Shown here one piece after another: positions 8,136 through 17,037 of a stretch of 64,000 nt of DNA. The notes under the pieces are model-generated. The model searched no databases and was not told the origin of the DNA. It saw nothing but the letters and a program-made list of their open reading frames with translations. The stretch comes from JADJYF01 sp965278995 (GTDB lineage Bacteria; Pseudomonadota; Gammaproteobacteria; Ga0077536): positions 2,046,001 through 2,110,000 of the forward strand of contig OZ257136.1 in the NCBI GenBank assembly GCA_965278995.1, written 5' to 3'. Positions within the stretch are counted from its first letter, which is position 1. Each line of letters opens with the position of its first letter. A program made the position numbers and the translations under genes.

Positions 8136-9317
8136 TCAGGCCAGCTTCGGTTCGCGCGGCAGGCCGAGCGCGCGTTCGGCGATGATATTTTTCTGGATCT
8201 GCGAGGTACCGCCGCCAATGATCAGACCGAGAAAATACATGTGATGCTGTTGCCAGAACCCGCCGTCGCGCAGCAGCGGACTGCCGCGATAAAGCACGCC
8301 GAGTTCGCCCAGTGCGTCGATGGCGAGCCCTTCGAGGTCGTGACGCAATTCAGTGCCGGCCAGTTTGACCAGCATGCCCGGCAATCCAGCGCTGTTGCCG
8401 GCCAGCTGCGCGGTGAGGATCCGCAGATCGTTGCAGCGTAATGCCAGCATACGACCCTGGATGCGCATCAGGCGTTCGCGGAACAATGGTTCGTCGAGCA
8501 GGCGCCGACCGTCGATGGTTTCCTGTTCCAGCAGAGCAACGAGCGCGGTGTAACGGGCCAGCGTGGCGTTGGGATTGCCGAGCATGCCGCGTTCGTGACC
8601 GAGCAGCGTGTTGGCCACGGTCCAACCATCGCCCCGCTGGCCGATGATTTGCCCCGCCGGCACACGCGCATCGGTGAAGAACACTTCGTTGAAGCTCGCA
8701 TCGCCGGTCATCGTGACCAGCGGGCGGACTTCAATTCCTGGTGTCGTCATCGGCAACAGGAGGAAACTGATGCCTTTATGCTTTGGCGCAGCCGGTTCGG
8801 TACGGACCAGACAGAACATCCAATCGGCGAGATGAGCCGTACTCGTCCAGATTTTCTGGCCGTTGATTACCCACTCATCGCCGTCGAGCACGGCGCTGGT
8901 CTTGAGACTCGCGAGATCGCTGCCGGCATTCGGCTCCGAATAACCCTGGCACCAGATCATGTCGCCGCTGAGCGTCGGCGCGATGAATTGCTCGCGTTGC
9001 GCCTGTGTGCCGTAATGCAGCAAGGTCGGGATCAGCATCATGATGCCCTGGCCAGCCAGTCCCGGGTTGATCTGCGCGCGCGCGAACTCCTCGGCGATGA
9101 TGCGTGCTTCGAGAATATCCGGGGCAGCGCCGTAGCCGCCATACTGTCGCGGGATCGTACGCCCGGCGTAGCCGTGCTCGATGAGGAGACGCTGCCAGGC
9201 CAGCGTCGCTGGAGCGCGCAGATCCACCACGCGCGGCGCCAGTGCGCCGTTTGCGTTCAGAAACGCACGCACGTCCGCGCGAAAGGCCTCGTATTGCGGG
9301 CCGAAAGTCAGGTCCAC
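8136..9317 (-). CDS. Acyl-CoA dehydrogenase, probable catalytic subunit of a heteromer
   Basis: A 393-residue acyl-CoA dehydrogenase that introduces the 2,3 double bond into an acyl-CoA and passes electrons to ETF. Seen: the FAD-contact motif CQGYSEPNAGSDLASL (about 123-138), WVINGQKIWTSTAHLADWM (about 149-167) and the helix-G segment LGHERGMLGNP, with Glu near 242 as the likely catalytic base. The C-terminal IGGGTSQIQKNIIAERALG has Gly where short- and medium-chain enzymes have their Glu. The GTG start at 9317 has GGGGAG at good spacing. First gene of the operon with the short partner dehydrogenase, crotonase and nitronate monooxygenase. Confidence 0.92.
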   Translation of the reverse strand: MDLTFGPQYEAFRADVRAFLNANGALAPRVVDLRAPATLAWQRLLIEHGYAGRTIPRQYGGYGAAPDILEARIIAEEFARAQINPGLAGQGIMMLIPTLLHYGTQAQREQFIAPTLSGDMIWCQGYSEPNAGSDLASLKTSAVLDGDEWVINGQKIWTSTAHLADWMFCLVRTEPAAPKHKGISFLLLPMTTPGIEVRPLVTMTGDASFNEVFFTDARVPAGQIIGQRGDGWTVANTLLGHERGMLGNPNATLARYTALVALLEQETIDGRRLLDEPLFRERLMRIQGRMLALRCNDLRILTAQLAGNSAGLPGMLVKLAGTELRHDLEGLAIDALGELGVLYRGSPLLRDGGFWQQHHMYFLGLIIGGGTSQIQKNIIAERALGLPREPKLA

Positions 9318-9532
9318 GATTGCTCCCCTTGTGTGGCCCGTCGGGTGTGGCCTTCGTGACCGGCCCTCTCGACCGGCAACAGTCTAACCGAGTGCGAAAT
9401 GGGCGGCGAGCGCGCGATCACGACACGACCTGGAAGGCGACGTGATTGCCTGACGTTACCGCGAGCAGCTGACTGCGGTAGACTGCGATGCTCGACCGCT
9501 ACCTACTTTCCTGTGCAGACGCGAAGCTATCC

Positions 9533-10141
9533 ATGAGCCTGCTGTTGATTCGCCACGGCGAGACTGAATTGAATGCTGGGCGTATCGTCCAGTTTCCTGA
9601 TACACCGTTAGGCGCGAACGGACTGGCGCAGGCCGAAAGCCTCGGCCGCAGTCTCGCCGAGCGCACTATCGGTCTGGTACTGACCAGCGACTATCTGCGT
9701 GCACAGATGACGGCCGAGCGCATCGTCGCGCATACCGGCGCGCCGCTCCGCACCAGTGCCAATCTGCGCGAACGGAATTTCGGCCAGCTGCGCGGCAAGT
9801 CCTATACCGAATTCGGCGCACTCGATATTTTCGCCGCCGACTATGCGCCACCCGGTGGCGAAGCCTGGCCCGAGTTCAACGCCCGCGTCGATGGCGCATG
9901 GCTCGAAATCCTCAACCTCGCCGAGGATCTCCCGGGTGACCTCGTCGTCGTTACGCATGGTCTTGTTCTGCGCTCACTGCTCGAGCGTCGGCTGGACGTC
10001 AGCATGCATGCCGATTGCGCCGGCATCTCGGTAGCCAACACCGCAGTCACGATAGTCGAGCGCGTCGCGCCTTGGCGCGTGCTGGAGCTGGCGGCAGTCG
10101 GGCATTTGGCTCACGGCCCTGCGGACGTCGCACCGGTATGA
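9533..10141 (+). CDS. Histidine phosphatase family protein
   Basis: Phosphoglycerate-mutase-like phosphatase of 202 residues. The N-terminus carries the RHG motif (LLIRHGETELN) with the phospho-accepting histidine. A second histidine is in VVVTHGLVLRSLL, and the acidic catalytic residue lies in LRERNFGQLRGK. The physiological substrate could be a sugar, a nucleotide or another phosphate ester. I chose the ATG at 9533 because the catalytic motif normally starts a few residues into the protein; an in-frame ATG at 9488 would add 15 residues. Its stop overlaps the next ATG (ATGA), coupling it to the alpha/beta hydrolase. Confidence 0.88.
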   Translation: MSLLLIRHGETELNAGRIVQFPDTPLGANGLAQAESLGRSLAERTIGLVLTSDYLRAQMTAERIVAHTGAPLRTSANLRERNFGQLRGKSYTEFGALDIFAADYAPPGGEAWPEFNARVDGAWLEILNLAEDLPGDLVVVTHGLVLRSLLERRLDVSMHADCAGISVANTAVTIVERVAPWRVLELAAVGHLAHGPADVAPV

Positions 10142-11109
10142 CTGATCGTGAAAGGACTTCGCTGCCGGATTGGGCAGCTCCGCAACTCCGTGTAACGAGC
10201 CCGACACCCGCGTGGTTCGACTGGGCCGTGCAGCGCCCCCTCAGTTCACGCGTCATCGACGTCGAGGGTTGTCCGATACATTATCTGTTGTGGTCCGGCG
10301 ACGATGCGCGAGCCGACAGTCGCGGATTGTTGCTGGTGCACGGCGGCGGCGCGCATGCAAATTGGTGGCGCTTCATCGCGCCGTTCTTCACCCGCGATTT
10401 CCGCGTCGCGGCGCTCGATCTATCCGGCATGGGTGATAGCGGACGACGCGAGACCTACACCGCCGGTCATCGCGCGCAGGAGATCCTGCAGGTGCTCGAT
10501 GACGCCGGACTCGGTGGGCAACCATTCGTCGTCGGCCATTCTTTTGGTGGTTATATGACAATGCGTTTCGGCGCGTCTTACGGCAAGCGGATCGGCGGCG
10601 CCGTCATTGTTGATTCACCGATACGCCGACCCGGACCGGACAACGACGACCAGGTCGCACGTCGCGCACTCAGCCTGGAGCGTCACTATCCGTCATTCGA
10701 TGTCGGTCTCGAGCGTTTTCGTCTGCTGCCGCCGCAGGACTGTGCAAATCCGTTCCTGGTCGAATTCATCGCCCGCCATTCGCTTCGCGAGAGCAGCGCC
10801 GGCTGGACCTGGAAATTCGATGTCGGCGCCATGGGTTCGCGCCGCTGGGGCGAACCGTTCAATGAACACCTGCAGGCGTTGACCTGCCGGGCAGCGCTGA
10901 TCTTCGGCGAAAAGAGTGCGCTCGTCAGTCGCGATACGGCAGACTACATGTCTGAGTTGATGGGGCCGCTCGCGCCGATCATCGAGATCCCCGAAGCGCA
11001 GCACCATCTGATGCTCGATCAGCCGCTTGCCTTTGTTGCGGCACTACGCGCGCTGCTGGCTGGCTGGATTACGGCCGACAGCGTCAACGACCGTGGCTCA
11101 ACCGCTTGA
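10138..11109 (+). CDS. Alpha/beta hydrolase
   Basis: Alpha/beta-hydrolase-fold enzyme of 323 residues. The oxyanion motif is HGGGAH (about 68-73). The nucleophile elbow is GHSFGGY with Ser at about 135, and the catalytic His is in EAQHHLMLDQP near 293. The fold fits esterases, haloalkane dehalogenase-like enzymes or C-C hydrolases. I chose the ATG at 10138, which overlaps the phosphatase stop as ATGA; longer upstream reading in this frame would run through the phosphatase gene. Substrate unknown. Confidence 0.88.
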   Translation: MTDRERTSLPDWAAPQLRVTSPTPAWFDWAVQRPLSSRVIDVEGCPIHYLLWSGDDARADSRGLLLVHGGGAHANWWRFIAPFFTRDFRVAALDLSGMGDSGRRETYTAGHRAQEILQVLDDAGLGGQPFVVGHSFGGYMTMRFGASYGKRIGGAVIVDSPIRRPGPDNDDQVARRALSLERHYPSFDVGLERFRLLPPQDCANPFLVEFIARHSLRESSAGWTWKFDVGAMGSRRWGEPFNEHLQALTCRAALIFGEKSALVSRDTADYMSELMGPLAPIIEIPEAQHHLMLDQPLAFVAALRALLAGWITADSVNDRGSTA

Positions 11110-11110
11110 A

Positions 11111-11563
11111 ATGGAGATCATTCCGCACCAGGGTGTCGACGAACTGCGCCTCGGGATAGAGCGCGGCGAAGTCGAACTGGCGTTGGGCCCGCCTGACAAG
11201 ACCAGCCGTGACATGCATGACGACGGCGCAGTCTCCGAAATCTGGGTCTACCGCCTCATGCGACTCGAACTGTCGTTCGATTCTGACAATGAATACCGCC
11301 TGTCACATATCACGTCCTACCATCCGTACAGTCTGATCCGCGGCTTCAATCCGATGGGTCTGACCGGTAAATTTCTGCTGCAGAAATTTCCCCATCTCGA
11401 TCTGGACGTCGAAGTCACTGCCGATGAAAAATACTATACCGACAAGATTCTCGATCTCACTTTCGGCATTGCGCGTGGCAAAGTCGTGAGCGTGACGGTG
11501 TTTCCCGAGTTCGACGAATCGGGCAACCATATTCTGTGGCCAGTTGCGGCTGGCCGTGAATAG
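11111..11563 (+). CDS. Hypothetical protein (about 150 residues)
   Basis: Small soluble protein with no signal peptide or membrane segment. The N-terminus IIPHQGVDELRLGIERGEVELALGPPDK resembles the repeat seen in small BamE-like or immunity-type proteins, where the segment forms a strand-helix unit. The remainder is rich in aromatic and charged residues, ending GNHILWPVAAG. I cannot assign a function. The ATG at 11111 lies one base after the hydrolase stop; a GTG at 11093 or an upstream TTG would overlap the hydrolase. It probably belongs to the phosphatase-hydrolase transcript. Confidence 0.7.
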   Translation: MEIIPHQGVDELRLGIERGEVELALGPPDKTSRDMHDDGAVSEIWVYRLMRLELSFDSDNEYRLSHITSYHPYSLIRGFNPMGLTGKFLLQKFPHLDLDVEVTADEKYYTDKILDLTFGIARGKVVSVTVFPEFDESGNHILWPVAAGRE

Positions 11564-11596
11564 ATATTCAGCATTTTCATTACGTGCAGGTCAACG

Positions 11597-12577
11597 ATGA
11601 AATACACCAGCTTGGGCAAACTCGAAGTCTCCGTCATCGGTCTGGGCTGCATGGGCATGTCGCAGTCCTATGGCGAAGCCGACCCGGTCGAATCAGAGCG
11701 CACTCTGCATCGCGCGCTCGATCTCGGCGTAACATTCCTCGATACGGCGAATGCTTACGGTAATGGCCGCAATGAGGAACTGCTCGGGCGCGTACTACCG
11801 CCGCGACGACATGAATTCGTGCTTGCGACGAAGTTCGGCATCGTCCGCCACGCGGATGGCACACGCGGCGTCGATGGCCATCCTGCACAGGTCGCGCAAC
11901 GCTGCGAAGAAAGCCTGCGTCGGCTGAACACCGATCACATTGACCTCTACTATCTGCATCGACTGGATCCGAAAGTGCCGATAGAAGAAACCGTCGGCGC
12001 GATGGCGGACCTCGTCCACGCCGGGAAAGTCCGCCACCTGGGATTATCGGAGATCTCGGCCAAAACGCTGCGCCGCGCGCACGCCGTGCATCCGATCACG
12101 GCGGTGCAATCCGAGTACTCGCTGTGGACCCGCGATCCGCAGGCGCATGTCCTGCCGACCTGTCGCGAACTTGGCGTCGGTTTCGTTCCGTTCAGTCCGC
12201 TCGGCCGCGCCATGTTGACAGGCCGATTGAACGACGGCGATTCCCTGCCAACTGCAGATCTACGCGCTGACATGCCGCGTTTCACCGGCGAGAACTTTAC
12301 CCACAATCGCGCTCTGGTTGCCCGTCTGGAGGTCCTGGCGGCCGACCGTGGCGTGACTGCCGCGCAGCTCGCGCTGGCCTGGCTGCTGGTGCAGGGCCAG
12401 GGCATCGCGCCGATTCCCGGAACCAAGCGCGTGCTCTGGCTGGAGGAAGATCTGCGTGCCGCCGAGCTCCAACTCGACGCCGCTGATATCGCGACGCTCG
12501 ACACCCTGTTTGCGCCAGCCAATATCGCCGGGGAACGTTACCCGGCGTCGCTGATGGCATCGATCGATCGCGATTGA
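11597..12577 (+). CDS. Aldo/keto reductase
   Basis: NADPH-dependent oxidoreductase of 326 residues with the (beta/alpha)8 fold. The catalytic tetrad is visible as LDTANAYGNG (Asp and Tyr), LATKFGI (Lys) and DLYYLHRLDP (His). The C-terminal cofactor-binding part shows IAPIPGTKRVLWLEEDL. The pattern matches the AKR13/YakC-like branch common in bacteria, which reduces diverse aldehydes and ketones. It follows the hypothetical gene by 33 bases. Its last 40 bases overlap the 3' end of the convergent PEP-CTERM gene. Confidence 0.92.
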   Translation: MKYTSLGKLEVSVIGLGCMGMSQSYGEADPVESERTLHRALDLGVTFLDTANAYGNGRNEELLGRVLPPRRHEFVLATKFGIVRHADGTRGVDGHPAQVAQRCEESLRRLNTDHIDLYYLHRLDPKVPIEETVGAMADLVHAGKVRHLGLSEISAKTLRRAHAVHPITAVQSEYSLWTRDPQAHVLPTCRELGVGFVPFSPLGRAMLTGRLNDGDSLPTADLRADMPRFTGENFTHNRALVARLEVLAADRGVTAAQLALAWLLVQGQGIAPIPGTKRVLWLEEDLRAAELQLDAADIATLDTLFAPANIAGERYPASLMASIDRD

Positions 12578-14658
12578 GCGGGTCGTCGGCGCAGGAGAAA
12601 TGCACTACCTGCAACAAACAGCCAGGTGACGCCTGGCAGCGGCACGGACGTAACGACAGCGCCGATACCGTCAGGACCGAAGCGTAGTTCCAGCTGTCGC
12701 CCGTTGCCAAGCAACGGCAAGATTAACTGGTCGAATGCACCATCAAAGCTGAGTGCGCTCAGAAAATCGAAGGTATCCGAGAGTCCAGGTGCAAAGCCGT
12801 CCAGCAAGACGATTTCGAGCGTGCCGCCGAGATGCGCAACGCCGCTGACATTGAGCACATCGTATTCGCTGCCGGCCGCGGTTCCGCCAATTTCTATCAG
12901 CAACCGGCCGTCGGCGCCTTGCGTGAAGTCACCCTCGATGTTCATGACGCCAGGAGATTGACCAACATCGACCAGGCCGTGGTTCTCGACCATCGCTTCG
13001 ATAGTGCCGCCGCTGCCGTTCAGGGTGCCGGCCAGCCCGACCAGGAGATCGGTGGCGATAACACGCCCTCCGTTACGCACGGTCAGTACCGATGATCCGC
13101 CTGCAGTACCGTTGCGGAAATAGATGCCGGTAACCGGATCGAATTCGTAATGTTCACCAACGGAGACTGCTGCCCCGCCATCGAGCAGTGAGCCAGCGCC
13201 GTCGACGAGGACAGTCGCTGGCGCCGTGCTGAACGTATCCGGTAGCAGCAATCCACCGAGAGCAACGCCGCCAATGCCGCTGGAGGGTTCATCAATCTGC
13301 AGGCTGGCGCCGCCGGTGATTTGTAGACTCGTGCCCTGCTCGACGACAACGCTAGTCGACAATTGGGGGCTGGAGCCCGTCTGCGTACCATGGACGAGAA
13401 CGGCTGATCCGGGACCATCGACCGACATCGAATGTGAGGCGAACAGGATCAGCAGCGCGCTTTGTTCACCTTGCGCCGAAATCTCCAGACGCCCGCCGTT
13501 GCGGATGACGGTAGTACTTTCCCCCGCGAGTGGCGAAAAACCCTGGTCGATGAGCCCGATAGTCCCAGCACCGGGTGCCGACATGGCCAGCACCGAGCCG
13601 ACGCCATCGATAACCGTGTGCAGCGCGCCCTCTCCCTGTCGGAGCAGTAATGAGGTTTCCACGCGCGCCCCGTCCAACACGTTCAACGTGCCCGACGCAG
13701 CGCTAAACGCACCCAGAGTGCCGCTGGGTGCGCCGACATGCAGCACCGTTCCGGCGCCCTGCACAGTCAGCGTACCCTCACCGACGCCGCCCAAGGCGAC
13801 CGACGTCAAGGTCGCCTCGTTGCCGCCGGACAGGAGTGCACTGCCGGCGATGGCCGGCGCATAGGGACTGCCGATAGCCGCGCTGAGGCCGTCCGCGTCG
13901 ACTGTCGCCGCGTAACCGCTGATGATCCACGGTGCACCCAGGACTTCCGGGGTCGTGCCGTCGGGGACTGCGTCATAGTCCAGCGTATAGAACGTCGTCG
14001 TCGTCACTCCGGTCGCGCCGGCCTGCGGGCCATCGTTCACCACCCAGCTCTGCAGCTCATGGGCAACACCGACCCAGCCAGCCGGCAACAACGGCAGCAC
14101 GGTTTGATAATGCGTCAGCTCGTCGCCGCTGTAATAGTCCGTTGGGGACTGCCAGTTGCGTAGATAATTGCCCGTACCGGTAATGGTCAGGCGCCCCTGG
14201 TAAGCATCATCAAAGTACGTGAATACCGTCGTATAGGTCTGATCCGGGGAGTGCGTGATGACTGAAGGCGAACCGGTATCCAGCGATTGCGTAAACGGAT
14301 TGTTGAACGACCCGAGAAAATTCGAGTTCCACTCACCGAACATGCTTGCCGCGGTATGCGTGCTGATACCGATGTACTGATGCTCCTGGAGCCCGAAAGG
14401 CGTCACGCCAGCGACACTCATTGTCCCGCCCAGGAAACCGTAAGTTGTATTGTTCCCGGCAAACTGCGTCGCCGCGCCGATGTTGTTGAGACCGGGGATG
14501 AACTGATCGTCGCTGTTGCCAAGGTAGGCATCAAAGGTGACCCGGTTGATCAGCGCTGCGTTGGTGAGAAACGTGAATTCCAGCGCCTGAGTCGGGTTGC
14601 TGGCGACCGTTGCGAGTAAAATCAGCGCCCAGGTGGTTCGTCGTGTATAGGTGTTCAT
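12538..14658 (-). CDS. PEP-CTERM surface protein with T5SS/PEP-CTERM-associated repeats
   Basis: Secreted protein of about 706 residues. The signal peptide is MNTYTRRTTWALILLATVA, ending near TQALEF. A central region contains repeated units such as GTLTVQGAGTVLHVGAPSG and GTLNVLDGARVETSL, the pattern of the beta-strand repeats shared by autotransporters and PEP-CTERM proteins. The C-terminus VPLPGVTWLFVAGSAFLLRR is a VPLP-type PEP-CTERM sorting signal: motif, hydrophobic span, arginines. About 14 residues follow the arginines, which is slightly long. Start chosen at 14658, with GGAG seven bases upstream. Processing should need an exosortase, which is not in this window. Likely role: matrix or surface attachment. 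Confidence 0.85.
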   Translation of the reverse strand: MNTYTRRTTWALILLATVASNPTQALEFTFLTNAALINRVTFDAYLGNSDDQFIPGLNNIGAATQFAGNNTTYGFLGGTMSVAGVTPFGLQEHQYIGISTHTAASMFGEWNSNFLGSFNNPFTQSLDTGSPSVITHSPDQTYTTVFTYFDDAYQGRLTITGTGNYLRNWQSPTDYYSGDELTHYQTVLPLLPAGWVGVAHELQSWVVNDGPQAGATGVTTTTFYTLDYDAVPDGTTPEVLGAPWIISGYAATVDADGLSAAIGSPYAPAIAGSALLSGGNEATLTSVALGGVGEGTLTVQGAGTVLHVGAPSGTLGAFSAASGTLNVLDGARVETSLLLRQGEGALHTVIDGVGSVLAMSAPGAGTIGLIDQGFSPLAGESTTVIRNGGRLEISAQGEQSALLILFASHSMSVDGPGSAVLVHGTQTGSSPQLSTSVVVEQGTSLQITGGASLQIDEPSSGIGGVALGGLLLPDTFSTAPATVLVDGAGSLLDGGAAVSVGEHYEFDPVTGIYFRNGTAGGSSVLTVRNGGRVIATDLLVGLAGTLNGSGGTIEAMVENHGLVDVGQSPGVMNIEGDFTQGADGRLLIEIGGTAAGSEYDVLNVSGVAHLGGTLEIVLLDGFAPGLSDTFDFLSALSFDGAFDQLILPLLGNGRQLELRFGPDGIGAVVTSVPLPGVTWLFVAGSAFLLRRRPAQSRSIDAISDAG

Positions 14659-14768
14659 CGTCATACTCCATCTGTTTGTCGGTAACCGGCGCTGTTGCGC
14701 CCTTTGCCCGCTTGGCTGGTGCCGCCTCAAGAGCGGGCGTTCGTCGTCAATGCAGGCCAATCTAGGCC

Positions 14769-15950
14769 TCATGCACGCCATTCGCATCCACCATTCGGAC
14801 TAGAAACAGGACTGCCGGCAGAGGCCGGCCGCAGCGCTGGCAGCGTTGCCGGCGTGCCCGATGGACGATCCGGGGTCAGATGCAGGAATGCCTGCAGCGT
14901 CATCCGGCCGCGCGCCAGCAGGGCTATCAGTTCGCCCTGCCGACGCACGCCAGTCTTGCCAAAGATGCTGCGCAGGTGCGAGCGCACAGTATGCGGCGAC
15001 AATCCCATGACCGCCGCGATCGCGGCGACGGATTCACCCGCACCAAGACGCTCGGCGCATTGCGCTTCGGCACGCGTCAGTCCGTAACGCGTGATCAATA
15101 GTTTGTGGTCGACGCCGGAAGTTGCCGAGATATCGCGCACGTAGACCGCCACCTGCACATTGTCGATCAGGGCGTCAAATGGCGAGCACCTGACCGGGAC
15201 GGCGAGCACTTCGAACTGCGGACCATGCCGGGTACTGTCGTTCAGCAGCAAACTTTCAAACGGGCAATTGATACCGCTGGTACGTGACTGCGCGCGTTCG
15301 ATCATCTCGAGCAGCCGGCGCGTTAACGACGGCGTACTGGCGACCAGGCCCTGGCCTGTGCAGCGCAGTCCGTCTGCTCTGTTCAGATAGCCCTCGGCCG
15401 CCGCATTGGCATATTTGCGATGTCCGTGCCCGTTCAACAGGATGACACCGACACTGCAGCCATCGAGCAACGCTTCCAGTGCATGGCTACGTGTGCGCAA
15501 ACGCTCGAGGCGCAGGCGGACGCGAAAACTATGCTGCAGCTCGGGCAGGTAGGCCGCGAGCAGCGCTTGCGATCCAGCACTGAATGGCTCACGACCCGAC
15601 TTGCGAGCGGCAGCGAACAGCATGGTGTGTTCGTCGTCGAGCATTGCTTCGAGGATGATGGCACGACCGCCCGCGCTATCGTTTATTTTGAGGCTTATCT
15701 CGGGGCCAATTGCGCGACCAGTGTCGACCCGAAACTGTCGCACGGCCTCAGTGCAGGCTGCGGTTTCGACGCCGCCGACGATACGCAGACTCGGCACTTC
15801 GTCCGTCCCGACGAACGCCAGCGCCTGCGCGCCGTCGGCGCTCAGATCCCTGGCCAGAGTAGTCATGACGTCCGCGAACCGCTCGGGATGCAGCGCCGCG
15901 TGATGAATTCGCGTGATCAGATCGGAACTGATCCTGGGGTGATGATTCAT
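14769..15950 (-). CDS. LuxR-family transcriptional regulator
   Basis: DNA-binding regulator of 393 residues. The C-terminal LuxR-type helix-turn-helix (about 315-372) reads ITRYGLTRAEAQCAERLGAG, then AAVMGLSPHTVRSHLRSIFG. The long N-terminal part is probably a PAS- or GAF-like sensor, typical of orphan LuxR proteins; there is no receiver domain or autoinducer-domain signature. Start at 15950 is supported by GAGGGA eight bases upstream; an ATG at 15968 is possible. It lies downstream of the PQQ-dehydrogenase operon on the same strand and upstream of the PEP-CTERM gene, so it could regulate either. Confidence 0.85.
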   Translation of the reverse strand: MNHHPRISSDLITRIHHAALHPERFADVMTTLARDLSADGAQALAFVGTDEVPSLRIVGGVETAACTEAVRQFRVDTGRAIGPEISLKINDSAGGRAIILEAMLDDEHTMLFAAARKSGREPFSAGSQALLAAYLPELQHSFRVRLRLERLRTRSHALEALLDGCSVGVILLNGHGHRKYANAAAEGYLNRADGLRCTGQGLVASTPSLTRRLLEMIERAQSRTSGINCPFESLLLNDSTRHGPQFEVLAVPVRCSPFDALIDNVQVAVYVRDISATSGVDHKLLITRYGLTRAEAQCAERLGAGESVAAIAAVMGLSPHTVRSHLRSIFGKTGVRRQGELIALLARGRMTLQAFLHLTPDRPSGTPATLPALRPASAGSPVSSPNGGCEWRA

Positions 15951-16158
15951 GCTCGTTCCCTCGTTCATGTTGCCGACACTGCGCGCCAGCGCGAGCTGAC
16001 GTCTACGGCTTATGTTGTAGCCCAGGTCAGGGCGCGGGCGATGTGTGAAAGCACACGCCGGAGAGCGCATTTCTGCGCGATGTCGCAGTCAGCGGAGGGG
16101 GAGTTGCGGGGTAGCTGCGAGTTGCAGCCGGCGACCCGTCAGGCAGTCGATCAGAAGG

Positions 16159-17031
16159 CTAAGGGCCGTGGTCCTTAGTGTGGCCGACCAGCGCCGCCAT
16201 CGCAGCTCGACTGTAGGTCTCGGCAAAGACCCCGTGCAGCGGCACGCCATAGCGGCCGGCCATCGCGGCCAGTTCGCCAGACGCGCGCAACGTGGCCAGC
16301 GCTTGATCGATGCGCAGGCGCAGGTCTTGATCCGCGGCCCGCGTCGCGACGTGCATATTCCAGCGCAGTGCCGACGGTGCAACGTAATCCTTGACCAGGG
16401 CGCAGTGCGTGGCCGGTATCGCGTTGGTCTGTTGCAGCAACCAGCCGACGGTCGGCCCCCACACCAGCCCAGCCTCGGTGGTACCGTCGATGACAGCCGC
16501 AAGGACTGCCTCGGGGGAAAAATAATTACGCGTCTCCGCTGCCACGGCGCGGGCGGCAAAATGTGCGACAGTCTGCGACTGAATCGCAAGTCGGTGCCCG
16601 CGCCAATCCGCCGGTAGCGCCGGAAACTCGCCGGAGCAACTGACAAGTTCGAACGCCGCGCCGTAATAGGCCGCACCCAGCGTCAGCACGGATTCGCCGG
16701 CCAGCGAGTCCGAGGCCGGCCCTGGCATGCTGAAAATCGCATCGCATTCGCCGCGAGCCAACCGCCGCGTCGGAAAATCGTTCTCTTCGATTTCTTGAAT
16801 GGTCGTCGCGTTGTCATGCCACACCGCGAGGTAACGACGCCCAAGCACGCCAGCTACGCGAGCCGCCACCTCGTAATCGAAACCACGGTTGCCAGCGCGC
16901 ATGCTGTAAGGAGGCTGCTCGGCAGCCAGGCAGACCTTGAACTCGTCTGCCGCAGACACATTGCCCGCTGCACAGCTCAGCAATCCTGCCAGCAGTAAGC
17001 TGCCAATATTCGCGCGCGTGCCATTCATCAA
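16159..17031 (-). CDS. Periplasmic substrate-binding-like protein, MxaJ-type
   Basis: Periplasmic bilobed binding-protein homologue of 290 residues. Signal peptide MMNGTRANIGSLLLAGLLSC..NVSAADE. The first lobe begins FKVCLAAEQPPYSMRAGNRGFDYEVAARVA, the family-3 solute-binding pattern, and GTTEAGLVWGPTVGWLL forms part of the second lobe. The gene starts 6 bases after the PQQ-dehydrogenase stop. Proteins of this type next to PQQ alcohol dehydrogenases (MxaJ, XoxJ) are thought to help maturation or activation of the dehydrogenase rather than ABC transport. No ABC permease or ATPase is nearby, which supports that reading. Confidence 0.87.
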   Translation of the reverse strand: MMNGTRANIGSLLLAGLLSCAAGNVSAADEFKVCLAAEQPPYSMRAGNRGFDYEVAARVAGVLGRRYLAVWHDNATTIQEIEENDFPTRRLARGECDAIFSMPGPASDSLAGESVLTLGAAYYGAAFELVSCSGEFPALPADWRGHRLAIQSQTVAHFAARAVAAETRNYFSPEAVLAAVIDGTTEAGLVWGPTVGWLLQQTNAIPATHCALVKDYVAPSALRWNMHVATRAADQDLRLRIDQALATLRASGELAAMAGRYGVPLHGVFAETYSRAAMAALVGHTKDHGP

Positions 17032-17037
17032 TCGGCT

